From positions 1-26,335 of the forward strand of contig CAZKAQ010000043.1 of NCBI GenBank assembly GCA_964550655.1: a stretch of 26,335 nucleotides of DNA. The letters are read 5' to 3'. The stretch's first letter is position 1. Every line of letters begins with the position of its first letter. A program made the translations under genes and the position numbers. The notes beneath the pieces were generated by a model that worked only from the letters and a program-made list of their open reading frames with translations, ran no database searches and had not been told where the DNA came from. This DNA is from GCA-1730015 sp964550655. GTDB taxonomy: Bacteria > Pseudomonadota > Gammaproteobacteria > Granulosicoccales > Granulosicoccaceae. This document shows, piece after piece, positions 1-8,469 of this stretch.

Positions 1-66
1 TCCGTCAAGCCATGGAGGTTCTTTAGTGGTTATTCAAGTGCTTCTTTGAGGTACTCGTGTTAAATA

Positions 67-85
67 TCCCTGGCATTGCCAGGGA
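67..85 (-). terminator. Stem-loop, probable terminator of the lipoprotein gene
   Basis: A perfect 8-bp inverted repeat (TCCCTGGC / GCCAGGGA) with a 3-nt ATT loop lies 15 bases past the stop codon of the minus-strand lipoprotein gene. Read on the minus strand it is followed only by a weak, interrupted T stretch (ATATTTAA), so it is an imperfect rho-independent terminator. It could also serve an unseen plus-strand gene to the left, where an AT-rich tract follows it. Confidence 0.5.
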
Positions 86-99
86 ATCATTATTTTCTC

Positions 100-1965
100 T
101 TATGGACGAGCGTTGTGATTGACAAATTGTCCAACGGCAACATAATGTTTATAAGACTTATAGTACCCATTATTCCCATATGCATTTACTATTTCAGGAT
201 AGCGGCTAAGGTATGACGGCGCATTAAAATCAGCTGACCCTCGACGTCCTTCCTGAAAACCGGCATTGAGAAAGTGGTTTAAAAGTGCTTCTGCGGTTGT
301 AATTCCTGCGTTTACAAGATCCGGGTAATTATTGCGATAGTAGTTAGCGTTAAAGGCAATACTTGGACGTCTACCTGCCTGCAAGCCTGTAGTGAGCCAA
401 TGGTTGGTTAATCCTATCTCGTCTTCCTTGTTAAATACAGACTGAAGGTCTGTGTGTGCGTCCCAGTAGTAGTCAGTATCTAAAATACTGGATTTAGTAA
501 GAAAATAGTCTTCGAAAGAGAAAGGTTTATGGTTTCTATAGCCAGTTATGAGGTCACGCATAAGATAGTAATACAGGTCACCCGAAACGCCGCCTGGTTC
601 GATGTCACGGTTGCGGGTGTCGTCATACAGATCTACAAATGAAGTACGACCGTTACGTTCAAAACGCTGAGCGATCCATTCATTCCATCCTGTCAGCAGT
701 ACCAGAGGCTGGCGATCACGTTCTTCAAAAGCCACCCTGAATTGTTGTGCCATTGTGCGACCATAGAACTTTGGCATACCACCTGTAAAACCGGAAAATG
801 AATTAGTGTCCTCCGTAAATGGTTCTGATATATAGGTGTATTGATAAGCAGCACTCACAGAAATCTGATTTCCGGCATTAACAGGTTGATTGCACCCCTC
901 TGCAGACCATCCGTTTGATTCAAAGAAATCTACAGGGTTACTGCAAGTGCTTAAAAATGACCATTCATCGTTAGTCGTTTGTAAACCCCACATGCGCTCT
1001 ACTGACCAGTCGTTTTGAAGTTTTAGTCTGACAATATCTGTTTCCGAGCGTGGGTATTTGTTGTCATTAGCAGTCTCGAGTAACAACGGCTTACCCTGAT
1101 AGTGAAACGCGAGCTGCGGAAATTCGTTAGTCAACAGATCGACAAAATGCTGATACATTGGTTGGGATTGCTGAAGTGTTTTACACTTTGTCGAGTTATT
1201 GTTGCTGTTACACGCGTTTGTACGTTCGTTTCGTGTACCGTCATTATCATTGGTAAATGGTACCCATGGAACAATTCTAGGTGCATTCGGTATAGAGCTC
1301 GCTGCTTCCAGAAGTGGACGCAGTGATTTTAATATAAAGTTCTCTGCGTCGAATGACGCTGTGTTCGGGTGGTTTGTGCTATCGAGCACCAGAAAATCTA
1401 TCCCGGCATCGCGCAACTGTATCAAATGCTGTGTAATGAGATCAGGTCGGTCGCCCAGGCAGTAGTAACCAGCGTCCGGTTCATCCCACCAATGAAAAGT
1501 ACCCCTGGAAGCCCAGTCTGATTGTCCGTTGAGTACATCTGTAATATTGTATTGTGTAGAATTAGACGTCGCTTTGCAGTGCCAGAGGAAATACAAAATC
1601 CCGACCGGGAGATCGTCGCCGGATGCCGTGGTAGCGTTCGAACCTTGTTCTGTTTTGTCACTCGCTACGTCCGAACGGACTTTACAAGTCTGCTGATTTT
1701 CCCATCCCCAACCGTCACCATCCGAGTCGACGAAAGCCTTCGAACAGAACGGTATTGCGGTCGTATCAGGTGCATCATTCTGGATGGCATTTTGCGGAAC
1801 AGCGGAGTCTGTTGATTCATTTTGCACACCACTCTGCGGAGTAACTGCAGGAGTGGAAGAAGCTGTCGTCACTGCATTGCCGGAGCTGTCACCGCTGCAT
1901 CCTGCCAGGAATCCTGCAACTACCAGAACAAGTAGAGGTTGGAGAAATTTCTGTTGGTATGGCAT
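100..1965 (-). CDS. Surface lipoprotein with GH99/GH71-like glycosidase region and C-terminal repeats
   Basis: A 621-aa lipoprotein: hydrophobic segment followed by lipobox LAGC with the acceptor Cys at residue 23 and Ser at +2, which suggests the outer membrane. Residues about 26-70 are a Ser/Thr/Asn-rich linker. Residues 74-94 hold a Cys-bounded, EF-hand-like loop with GWGWEN, reminiscent of a CBM10-type cellulose-binding motif. From about 120 to 480 the pattern (GILYFLWH, the HWWDEP region, RDAGIDFLVLDSTN near 185-198, TGWNEW with WNEW at 427-430) resembles TIM-barrel endo-glycosidases or glycosyltransferase-like proteins of the GH71/GH99 fold. Residues about 519-621 carry two and a half copies of a 42-aa repeat with the core GRRxSxxFNAxxY...YPxxVNA. 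The likely role is binding and cleavage of a polysaccharide at the cell surface; the substrate is unknown. The gene stands alone, divergent from the aminotransferase. Family assignment is by motif only. Confidence 0.75.
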   Translation of the reverse strand: MPYQQKFLQPLLVLVVAGFLAGCSGDSSGNAVTTASSTPAVTPQSGVQNESTDSAVPQNAIQNDAPDTTAIPFCSKAFVDSDGDGWGWENQQTCKVRSDVASDKTEQGSNATTASGDDLPVGILYFLWHCKATSNSTQYNITDVLNGQSDWASRGTFHWWDEPDAGYYCLGDRPDLITQHLIQLRDAGIDFLVLDSTNHPNTASFDAENFILKSLRPLLEAASSIPNAPRIVPWVPFTNDNDGTRNERTNACNSNNNSTKCKTLQQSQPMYQHFVDLLTNEFPQLAFHYQGKPLLLETANDNKYPRSETDIVRLKLQNDWSVERMWGLQTTNDEWSFLSTCSNPVDFFESNGWSAEGCNQPVNAGNQISVSAAYQYTYISEPFTEDTNSFSGFTGGMPKFYGRTMAQQFRVAFEERDRQPLVLLTGWNEWIAQRFERNGRTSFVDLYDDTRNRDIEPGGVSGDLYYYLMRDLITGYRNHKPFSFEDYFLTKSSILDTDYYWDAHTDLQSVFNKEDEIGLTNHWLTTGLQAGRRPSIAFNANYYRNNYPDLVNAGITTAEALLNHFLNAGFQEGRRGSADFNAPSYLSRYPEIVNAYGNNGYYKSYKHYVAVGQFVNHNARP

Positions 1966-2465
1966 GGCATCTGCGCTCTGGGTAACCGGGGCGGCAGTGT
2001 GTCAAAACTTTAACAGCTTCGCTGTGACTCAGATCGACCTTTTGTATATGTGCAAATATTTTGTTACAGAATGTCTGCAATTTGGTACTTACAGTGCGTT
2101 GTGACCTGTGACGAAGTTCACAATCATGAATCAATGCACAACGATTCAAAGTAACTACTGTGAAGTCGCTGGCTAACTTTCACGTTCCGTAACGCATCTT
2201 GATTGTAGTGAATCTCTGTTGCTGTCACGCACAACCTTTATAACCAGTGGCGTTCGCAAAAATAGTGTGAATTATCTACCACCTCCTGTATATATCAAGC
2301 AGACTACTGGGTTTACGAATTCGATTGTAAGCGGGTGTTTTGGAAACTCCGTTATGCAGGTCGAAGTCACAAGCGAGTCTATTATTAGCTAAGACCAGAA
2401 TTCTCAAGCCTGACAGGTGACGTAGTGCTGGCTTTTTAGTGACGCGATATCCGGAATGACTGATC
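1966..2465. other. 500-base divergent intergenic region
   Basis: This is the promoter region shared by the minus-strand lipoprotein and the plus-strand aminotransferase. Apart from the CRP-like site listed separately, I see no coding sequence with codon structure, no RNA gene and no convincing sigma-70 pair. A TATAAC hexamer near 2238 has a TTGCTG only 14 bases upstream, which is too close. The short open frames here have no recognisable product. Confidence 0.5.
2107..2122. promoter_or_regulatory. CRP/Vfr-type binding site
   Basis: TGTGA-CGAAGT-TCACA is a perfect match to the CRP core TGTGA-N6-TCACA. It lies 142 bases upstream of the lipoprotein start and 344 bases upstream of the aminotransferase start. 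The distance and the carbohydrate theme favour control of the lipoprotein gene, but that is inference. No promoter could be paired with it. A related single half-site (TGTGA) occurs at about 2021-2025. Confidence 0.45.
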
Positions 2466-3680
2466 ATGTCAAAACTAATCAAGTCCAGGGCACTCGACAG
2501 AGTAGAGGCGCCTGCCGCCATTCTCATTACCGAGCTTGGCAGAAAGCTGCGTGCTGAAGGCAGGAGCATAGTCTCGTTAAGTATCGGTGAGCCTGACCTT
2601 GGTACGCCCGAACATGTGACCGAGGGTGCTTATCAGGCTGCGCTAAATGGTGAAACTACCTACACGCCGATTGCCGGCATACCGGAACTTAAGCAAGCGG
2701 TACGAGACAAGTTTCTGCGCGATAATGACCTGAACTTCAAAAATGACGAAGTCACTGTTAGTGCCGGTGGTAAACAGGTTTTAAATAACGCGCTTTACGG
2801 CACACTGAACCCCGGTGATGAAGTAATAGTACCCGCACCATACTGGCTTGCTTATTCGCAGATGGTCTGTTTATACGAGGGTGTACCTGTGGAGGTCCGC
2901 ACTTCTGCGAAAACCGGTTTTAAAATTACCCCTGAAGCGCTGGATGCATCAATAACAAAGAAAACCAGGTGGTTGATACTAAATAGCCCGGGCAATCCGT
3001 CGGGTGCGGTTTATTCTGAGTCGGAACTGCAATCGCTTGCCGCTGTGCTTGTCAATCATCCGCATGTATGGCTGCTTTCTGATGATATGTATGAGCATCT
3101 GATATATACCGATGCTGCTTTTAAAACAATCGCACAAGTGGCGCCGCAACTGCGAGATCGCACATTAACTGTCAATGGTGTATCCAAAGCCTATGCAATG
3201 ACTGGCTGGCGCGTGGGTTACGCAGGTGGACCTGCCGAATTAATCAAGGCGATGGAAATGGTGCAAAGTCAAACCACGGCCGGTACCTGCAGAATCAGTC
3301 AATGGGCGGCTGTAACCGCATTGAATGGTCCGCAGGATTCTTTGCGGGAGAATCTTGAGATTTATAGAAAGCGCAGGTCTATTGTTGTAGAAGGGGTCAA
3401 TGCAATAGAAGGCGTTGAATGTCTTTGGCCAGACGGTGCGTTTTACGCCTATCCCTCATGTGCTGCATTTATGGGTTGTACTACAGCACAAGGCAAAAAA
3501 CTGGACTCTGATGTAGACTTCTGCATGGCTTTGTTGCAAGAGAAGGGAGTGACAACAGTGCATGGCACAGCATTTGGTCTTAGCCCGCATTTTCGGGTTT
3601 CTTATGCGGCATCTGAAGCCGATTTAAAGGAAGCAGTTGCGAGAATAGCTGATTTTTGCGGTTCAATAAAACCGCGCTGA
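2466..3680 (+). CDS. Class I pyridoxal-phosphate aminotransferase (aspartate aminotransferase type)
   Basis: A cytosolic 404-aa fold-type I PLP enzyme. Visible marks are GEPDLGTP near 41-48 (substrate binding), NSPGNPSG at 173-180 (Asn of the cofactor pocket), SDDMYE near 205-210 (Asp holding the pyridine nitrogen), SKAYAMTGWRVGY with the Schiff-base Lys at 241, and HFRVSYA with the carboxylate-binding Arg at 377. TTAGTCRISQ matches the TTNxxSIxQ region of subgroup Ib aspartate aminotransferases, so the likely reaction is transfer of an amino group between aspartate (or another amino or keto acid) and 2-oxoglutarate. Length is normal for the family. A GGA lies about 10 bases before the ATG. 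It converges on the M20D gene with a 53-base gap and no clear terminator. Substrate range cannot be fixed from motifs. Confidence 0.9.
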   Translation: MSKLIKSRALDRVEAPAAILITELGRKLRAEGRSIVSLSIGEPDLGTPEHVTEGAYQAALNGETTYTPIAGIPELKQAVRDKFLRDNDLNFKNDEVTVSAGGKQVLNNALYGTLNPGDEVIVPAPYWLAYSQMVCLYEGVPVEVRTSAKTGFKITPEALDASITKKTRWLILNSPGNPSGAVYSESELQSLAAVLVNHPHVWLLSDDMYEHLIYTDAAFKTIAQVAPQLRDRTLTVNGVSKAYAMTGWRVGYAGGPAELIKAMEMVQSQTTAGTCRISQWAAVTALNGPQDSLRENLEIYRKRRSIVVEGVNAIEGVECLWPDGAFYAYPSCAAFMGCTTAQGKKLDSDVDFCMALLQEKGVTTVHGTAFGLSPHFRVSYAASEADLKEAVARIADFCGSIKPR

Positions 3681-3733
3681 AACCTCTGTAAGTTAACAAC
3701 ACTTTCCGCGGACATCCGGTCTGTCTTTGTCTG

Positions 3734-4903
3734 CTAAGCAGGCATTGCTTCTTCAACAAGTTTTACCCAGTATGAACAACCGTGTGGAATTGCCTCGTCA
3801 TTGAAATCATAGTCAGGGTGGTGTAACAGTGCGGTATCTCCATTGCCCATAAAGATAAACGCTCCGGGTCGTGCATTCAGCATATAGGAGAAGTCCTCAG
3901 CCCCCATTACCGGGTTGACATCAGTATCGACGTTATCAGGGCCTGAGATCTTTTGCGCAACACCGGAAGCAAAGTGTGTTTGTTCTTCTGCGTTAACCGA
4001 GACAGGATAACCATAGTGATATTCAAATTCAGCCGTCGCGTCCATGGCTTTGGCAGTGTGGTCTATCAGTATTTGCATTCTCTCTTTAATCATCTCGCGT
4101 ACTTCTGCTGAAAGTGTTCTTACAGTACCTTTCAGGCTGACTGTCTGCGGGATAACGTTATAGGAAATTGTGTCGGTATTGAATGAAGTTACCGAGACGA
4201 CCGCGTTTTCCAGCGGATCGACATTGCGTGATACGATAACTTGAAGTGACAGCATCAGCTGTGAGGCAACAACGGTCGGGTCAATACCCCTGTGTGGTGC
4301 TGCGGCGTGACCGCCTTTTCCGGTTATAGTGATATCAAACTGATCAGCTGCGGCCATCAACGGGCCCGGTCTGATGGCAAATTTACCGATGTCCATGCCT
4401 GGCCAGTTGTGCATGCCGTAGACTTCCTTAATATTAAACCGATCCATCATGCCGTCTTTGACCATTTCATCACCGCCACCACCGCCTTCTTCAGCAGGTT
4501 GAAATATCACTGCTACGCATCCATTAAAGTTGCGCGTTTCACACAGATATTTGGCAGCGCCGAGCAACATGGCAGTGTGCCCGTCATGACCACAGGCGTG
4601 CATTTTGCCGTCAGTTCTGGAGGCATGTTCAACACCGCTGGTCTCGTGGATGGGCAGGGCGTCCATGTCTGCACGCAAACCGATTACGTCTGTAGAGTCG
4701 CTGACTTTACCGTTAATAATACCGACTACACCGGTACGACCGATGCCCTCAACGACTTCGTCGCAACCGAATTGACGTAGTTTTTCTGCAACTACACCCG
4801 CTGTTCTGTGTACGTCAAACAAAAGTTCCGGGTGCTCGTGTAGGTCACGCCGCCATTCGGTGATTTCGGGGAGTAAGTCGGCAAAACGGTTAACTATTGG
4901 CAT
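3734..4903 (-). CDS. M20D family amidohydrolase (hippurate / N-acyl amino acid hydrolase type)
   Basis: A metallopeptidase-fold enzyme that removes acyl groups from N-acyl amino acids. Using the ATG at 4903 gives 389 aa, the usual family length. Metal-binding marks: RRDLHEHPEL at 18-27, RADMDALPI at 77-85, HACGHDGH with Cys104 and His106, QPAEEGGGGGDEMV with the catalytic/ligand Glu pair at 138-139, MHNWPG with His165, GKGGHAAAPHRG, and a C-terminal HHPDYDFND. The frame stays open to an upstream ATG at 5020, but those 39 residues have no family counterpart and cross the stem-loop at 5013-5031, so the inner start is preferred; an AGG lies about 10 bases upstream of it. The protein has no signal peptide and is probably cytosolic. 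It is convergent with the aminotransferase, which could use released amino acids (inference). Confidence 0.9.
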   Translation of the reverse strand: MPIVNRFADLLPEITEWRRDLHEHPELLFDVHRTAGVVAEKLRQFGCDEVVEGIGRTGVVGIINGKVSDSTDVIGLRADMDALPIHETSGVEHASRTDGKMHACGHDGHTAMLLGAAKYLCETRNFNGCVAVIFQPAEEGGGGGDEMVKDGMMDRFNIKEVYGMHNWPGMDIGKFAIRPGPLMAAADQFDITITGKGGHAAAPHRGIDPTVVASQLMLSLQVIVSRNVDPLENAVVSVTSFNTDTISYNVIPQTVSLKGTVRTLSAEVREMIKERMQILIDHTAKAMDATAEFEYHYGYPVSVNAEEQTHFASGVAQKISGPDNVDTDVNPVMGAEDFSYMLNARPGAFIFMGNGDTALLHHPDYDFNDEAIPHGCSYWVKLVEEAMPA

Positions 4904-5012
4904 TGCAGCTACCTGTTGTATCAGCTTACTAAGGATGCCCGTTGGTGGGCTTGTTCGCAAGCAGGAAAGCGGGCTGTTTTCGGATATGGAAAAACGTAGT
5001 TCTGCCGGGGAC

Positions 5013-5031
5013 TCCGGCACTCAATGCCGGA
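5013..5031 (-). terminator. Stem-loop between the GGDEF/EAL gene and the amidohydrolase
   Basis: A 7-bp perfect inverted repeat (TCCGGCA / TGCCGGA) with a 5-nt loop lies 24 bases after the stop of the minus-strand GGDEF/EAL gene and 110 bases before the amidohydrolase ATG. No T-tract follows on the minus strand, so termination may be weak or rho-assisted. Its position fits separate transcription of the two genes. Confidence 0.35.
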
Positions 5032-5054
5032 ATACCCGTCGAATATGACGAACG

Positions 5055-6851
5055 TTAAGCGATGGCTTTTTCTTTTTCGTCTGTTTGTATGTTGCGGGTA
5101 TTATTAAATAGAGAGATTACCGATGGTCGTCCTATGTAGTAGCCTTGCAGTACATCGCACCCGACGGTATTCAAATACCTTGCGTGTTTAGGTGTTTCAA
5201 CACCCTCTGCAACTACTTCAATACCCAGATCATGGGCTACAGAAATGATTGCTTTCACGATGGCACAGTTGCTTTGATTCTCGGGAATATCGTGTACGAA
5301 ACAGCGATCAATTTTTACCCGGCTAACCGGCAGCTTTTGTAGTCGACTGAACGAGGAGTAGCCAGTGCCGAAATCGTCTATTGCCAGGGAAACACCCGCT
5401 TCGCGTAACTCATCAAGTATGGTCAGACTTTGATCAAAATTCTCGAGCAGTGCGGATTCGGTGAGTTCCAGTTCGATGGCATTTGCCGGCAGCCCGGTGC
5501 TTGCCAGTATCTTTGTTATTTTGTCGTGCAAATCGCCCTTTATAAACTGTTTTGCTGAAACATTTATACTGAATATCATTTCTTTATTGGTATTTCGAAG
5601 CTCCACCAATTTTTTGCAAGCTGTCTTTAAAATCCACTCACCGAGTGGCTCTATTAACCCGGTATCCTCTACAACCTGGATGAACGATGCAGGGCCAATA
5701 AGACCATGTTGTGGATGATTCCAGCGCAACAGTACCTCATAACCGTTTATGGATCTTGAGCGCAGATCATACTGTGGCTGGTAATGTAATTCGAATTGCG
5801 AGTCTCTCCACGCGATATTGAGTTCCCGCTCCATTTGAAATCGTTCTATCAGCGTTGTGTTTAGTGCCGGCGTGTAGAACTGGGTACAGTTTCTGCCACG
5901 CAGCTTTGCGTCATTCATTGCAGCATCTGCATAAGAGAGCAATTGTTTTGCATTATTGGTGTCTGTTGGTGCCAGACTGACACCGATGCTTGCTGATAGA
6001 CGAATATCATGCGGGGTTGATTCGTATTGGTCTGCGAGCGAGGCACGGATTTTCTCGATAGTTTTATTAACAGCAGATAGTTGCTTAATATTACTCAGGA
6101 TAATGCCGAATTCATCGCCGCCCAGTCTGCCGACCGTATCGGCTTTGCTTACCGAGGATGACAGTCGCTTTGCTACTTCGCGCAGCAAATCGTCTCCAAC
6201 CTGATGCCCTAACGGATCATTTATCTGCTTGAAGTGGTCAAGATCAAGTAGTAGCAGAGCAACATCGCCATTGGTTGATTCGTTTATTGCCAGCTGAAGC
6301 TGGTCGATAAATCCCCAACGATTCGCAAGCCTGGTTAAGGGATCGTGGTTAGCTATGTGCTGCAAGCCATCTCGGGCGATACGCAAATTATCTCGAGTTG
6401 CCTGATATTCGCTATGATCCACCATAGCAACATGGAACCGGTGTTTGTTTGATGTGCTGGCCAAAGAAATATGCAACATGACAGGCACGGGTCTGTTCTG
6501 CACAACAAGGGTGGTCCTCATTGTCTGAGCATCACCTTTTTCGTCAGTTGCCACGTCAGAAAAAATTTGTAAAAGCTGCACTCTGTCAGCGGAGTTAACG
6601 TAAGACGGAAACAGTGACAAATAAAGTTTGTCAGTTGCGACTTCCAGTTGTTCTGTAGCCGCCTGATTCGATTCTACAACACGAAGTTCTCCGTCTAGCG
6701 TGAAGTAACCAATTGGCGCAGTATTCAGAAATGCTTTGTACCTGGCATTTTCTGCACGCAGGCGACGAATTTCTTTGTTTTGCAGCATCCATGGAGCTGA
6801 TGACTGAAAACGGCTCAGCGAGAAAGATTTTTTTAATGAACGAAGCTTCAT
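5055..6851 (-). CDS. PAS–GGDEF–EAL cyclic-di-GMP turnover protein
   Basis: A 598-aa signalling protein with no transmembrane segment. Residues 22-42 form a short helical lead, 40-150 a PAS sensor (FLNTAPIGYFTLDGELRVVESN), about 165-325 a GGDEF diguanylate cyclase with intact GGDEF at 244-248 (DPLTRLANR, LDLDHFKQIND before it), and about 340-585 an EAL phosphodiesterase. The EAL motif reads EVLLRW (Glu372), and the other metal and catalytic residues are present: NVS at 430-432, ELTES with Glu464, DDFGTGYSS with Asp492/493, KIDR with Lys513, and VAEGVE with Glu549. Both activities therefore look possible. The RxxD inhibitory site usual five residues before GGDEF is SKAD here, so product inhibition is probably absent. 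GGAG five bases before the ATG supports the start. It has its own upstream region of over 500 bases. Confidence 0.93.
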   Translation of the reverse strand: MKLRSLKKSFSLSRFQSSAPWMLQNKEIRRLRAENARYKAFLNTAPIGYFTLDGELRVVESNQAATEQLEVATDKLYLSLFPSYVNSADRVQLLQIFSDVATDEKGDAQTMRTTLVVQNRPVPVMLHISLASTSNKHRFHVAMVDHSEYQATRDNLRIARDGLQHIANHDPLTRLANRWGFIDQLQLAINESTNGDVALLLLDLDHFKQINDPLGHQVGDDLLREVAKRLSSSVSKADTVGRLGGDEFGIILSNIKQLSAVNKTIEKIRASLADQYESTPHDIRLSASIGVSLAPTDTNNAKQLLSYADAAMNDAKLRGRNCTQFYTPALNTTLIERFQMERELNIAWRDSQFELHYQPQYDLRSRSINGYEVLLRWNHPQHGLIGPASFIQVVEDTGLIEPLGEWILKTACKKLVELRNTNKEMIFSINVSAKQFIKGDLHDKITKILASTGLPANAIELELTESALLENFDQSLTILDELREAGVSLAIDDFGTGYSSFSRLQKLPVSRVKIDRCFVHDIPENQSNCAIVKAIISVAHDLGIEVVAEGVETPKHARYLNTVGCDVLQGYYIGRPSVISLFNNTRNIQTDEKEKAIA

Positions 6852-7389
6852 TTCAGCTCCATTGCATAGCGAAGATCCGTCGGCTTTCCGTTTGTTTACA
6901 GGGAGGAGGTATTAGCAGCGTTATGCATCTGACGCGTAGCAAGAGTGTCTTGGTGAAGTACTTCATCAACGTAATGATGGAAAGATATTGGTCCGGCAAT
7001 TTCGCCTTCCTCGTTGTTGGCAATTATTATTCACGTCCAGGGCCGGGAAACCAGAATAAATTCCCTGCTCCATAACCGACCGTTATAATATAGTTCAGAT
7101 GGGTGAATTTGTTGTGTAAAATTCAGTATTTTTTAAATATAAAAATACAATTTTTGGCACAAAAATTAAATCGACAAAGAGCAATTGAGACGCTCTGGTG
7201 CAACCGGAAATTGACACTTCGCTGACTATAGTCGAGACTATATTTTTGCGCGTGTTAGCCTGATATGAATGAAGTTTTGTAGCACAGACAAGTACTACGC
7301 AGAACTGAGTTGTAGTTGATTATCGGATCGACTCAGCCCGGTATTCATTTGGCCAGTATTTATTTGGCCAGATGGCAGTCAGCCAGCAG
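6852..7389. other. 538-base intergenic region, AT-rich centre
   Basis: It separates the beta-propeller gene from the GGDEF/EAL gene, both on the minus strand, so it should hold the terminator of the first and the promoter of the second. Seen directly: an A/T-rich core at about 7115-7180, a 10-bp palindrome GACTATAGTC at 7224-7233, and a 15-bp tandem repeat at 7342-7371. No gene, RNA or well-spaced promoter was recognised; a TTGACA at 7211 has no -10 box at proper distance. Confidence 0.5.
7342..7371. repeat. 15-bp tandem repeat, two copies
   Basis: TATTCATTTGGCCAG is followed directly by TATTTATTTGGCCAG (14 of 15 identical). It lies 19 bases beyond the stop of the beta-propeller gene. It may be a small duplication by replication slippage; no function is evident. 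Confidence 0.8.
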
Positions 7390-8376
7390 TCAATCAGGAA
7401 TTTTGTCTTTCGGCAGGATTGCCGCTCCCCAGGGAAACCGACCTACCTTGATGGACTTTTCAGCTTTCATGCTGGCCACATCCACCACTGTGACATCACC
7501 GGATACGCCGTTGGTGGTGTAGAGTTTATCTTGCTCCGGACTGAGTACCGTGTGCCATACCCGTCGTCCGACGAGAATGTATTTTACCGGCTCATAAGTC
7601 TTGCGATCGACAACCGCCACGTGATTGGACGGGCCGAGTGCAATAAAGGCGTATTTTCCGTCTGCAGTAAGCTCGATTCCGACCGGCTGGATTCTGTCTT
7701 GAGAAATGCCTTTGATCTCAAAGTTGATGACCTGCTTGATTTGACGTGATTCGGTGTCCAGCACGGATACGGTGCCGCCAATTTCTGACGAGACCCAGAG
7801 TTCTTTATCGTCCAGGGTAAACTCAGCATCACGCGGTCTCTGATCAACCAGTGTATTATCAACAAGTTGGTGCGTGGCGGTATCAATCCAGTGAGCCATA
7901 TTGGTGGTTTCGGAGGTGACAATTGCCCATTTCCCGTTGTAGCTAACTGCCATGCCCTCGGGCTCTACACCAACATCAATTTGAGCCACCACTGTACGAG
8001 TGTGAGTGTCTACCACGGTGGCAACCGCATCGTCTTCGTTGGCTATATACAGATGTCGGTTATCAGGATGGAGTACGAATTGTTCGGGGTCTTCTCCGGA
8101 GGGAAGGTCATGGATGATTTTATCCGTGGCCAAATCCATCATTTGTACGGTATCTGAATCTGATGCGCAGATATAAAGATACTTGTAATCCTTTGAAAGC
8201 GTCACTCCCCGAGGGCGTTCACCGACTTCGATTGTTTTGAATACCTCGCCGGTTTCGGAATCAATTACCGAAATGGTGTCGTCTTTTTCATTCGACACAT
8301 AGACCCAGTGAGCCGCCGCATTGGAAGCGCTGCAGATCAGGGCGAGCGCAACTGAAAATGAAATTCGACTTCTCAT
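7390..8376 (-). CDS. PQQ-dependent catabolism-associated YVTN beta-propeller protein
   Basis: A 328-aa secreted protein: signal peptide 1-22 (ending NAAA), then repeats of about 42 aa of the YVTN/cytochrome D1-like type. Typical units are VYVSNEKDDTISVIDSETG, LYICASDSDTVQMMDLATD, LYIANEDDAVATVVDT, LWVSSEIGGTVSVLDTES and LYTTNGVSGDVTVVDVAS. Together they make one seven-bladed propeller. It matches the family (TIGR03866 type) found beside PQQ alcohol dehydrogenases and a special ABC transporter. No enzyme residues or haem motifs are visible; it probably acts in the periplasm as a binding or scaffold partner. It is last in the leftward block, 93 bases after the ABC-type binding protein; that gap contains an imperfect hairpin (about 8410-8437). 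Confidence 0.85.
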   Translation of the reverse strand: MRSRISFSVALALICSASNAAAHWVYVSNEKDDTISVIDSETGEVFKTIEVGERPRGVTLSKDYKYLYICASDSDTVQMMDLATDKIIHDLPSGEDPEQFVLHPDNRHLYIANEDDAVATVVDTHTRTVVAQIDVGVEPEGMAVSYNGKWAIVTSETTNMAHWIDTATHQLVDNTLVDQRPRDAEFTLDDKELWVSSEIGGTVSVLDTESRQIKQVINFEIKGISQDRIQPVGIELTADGKYAFIALGPSNHVAVVDRKTYEPVKYILVGRRVWHTVLSPEQDKLYTTNGVSGDVTVVDVASMKAEKSIKVGRFPWGAAILPKDKIPD

Positions 8377-8469
8377 AAATTAACTCGCAAGTTTAGTGTA
8401 TGACGGGGCCTGACTAAAAGCTATTTAGCGGGTCAGAATAGTCCGACTAATATCCGGTTCATATCCTGC

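Noticed and set aside
4292..4780. Plus-strand open frame of 162 codons inside the amidohydrolase
   Set aside because: It lies opposite a well-conserved M20D gene with all metal motifs; its translation matches nothing recognisable.
4904..5020. N-terminal extension of the amidohydrolase to the ATG at 5020
   Set aside because: The extra 39 residues have no family counterpart and cross a stem-loop; the inner ATG gives the standard 389-aa length.
7211..7244. TTGACA followed by TATATT as a plus-strand promoter
   Set aside because: Spacing is 22 bases, far from the optimum, and there is no plus-strand gene downstream.
7372..7749. Plus-strand frame of 125 codons over the end of the beta-propeller gene
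   Set aside because: It is a shadow of the propeller repeats on the other strand; no family features or start signal.
8410..8437. Imperfect hairpin CTGAC...GTCAG between the ABC receptor and propeller genes
   Set aside because: Bulged, with no T-tract; not enough for an attenuator or terminator call.
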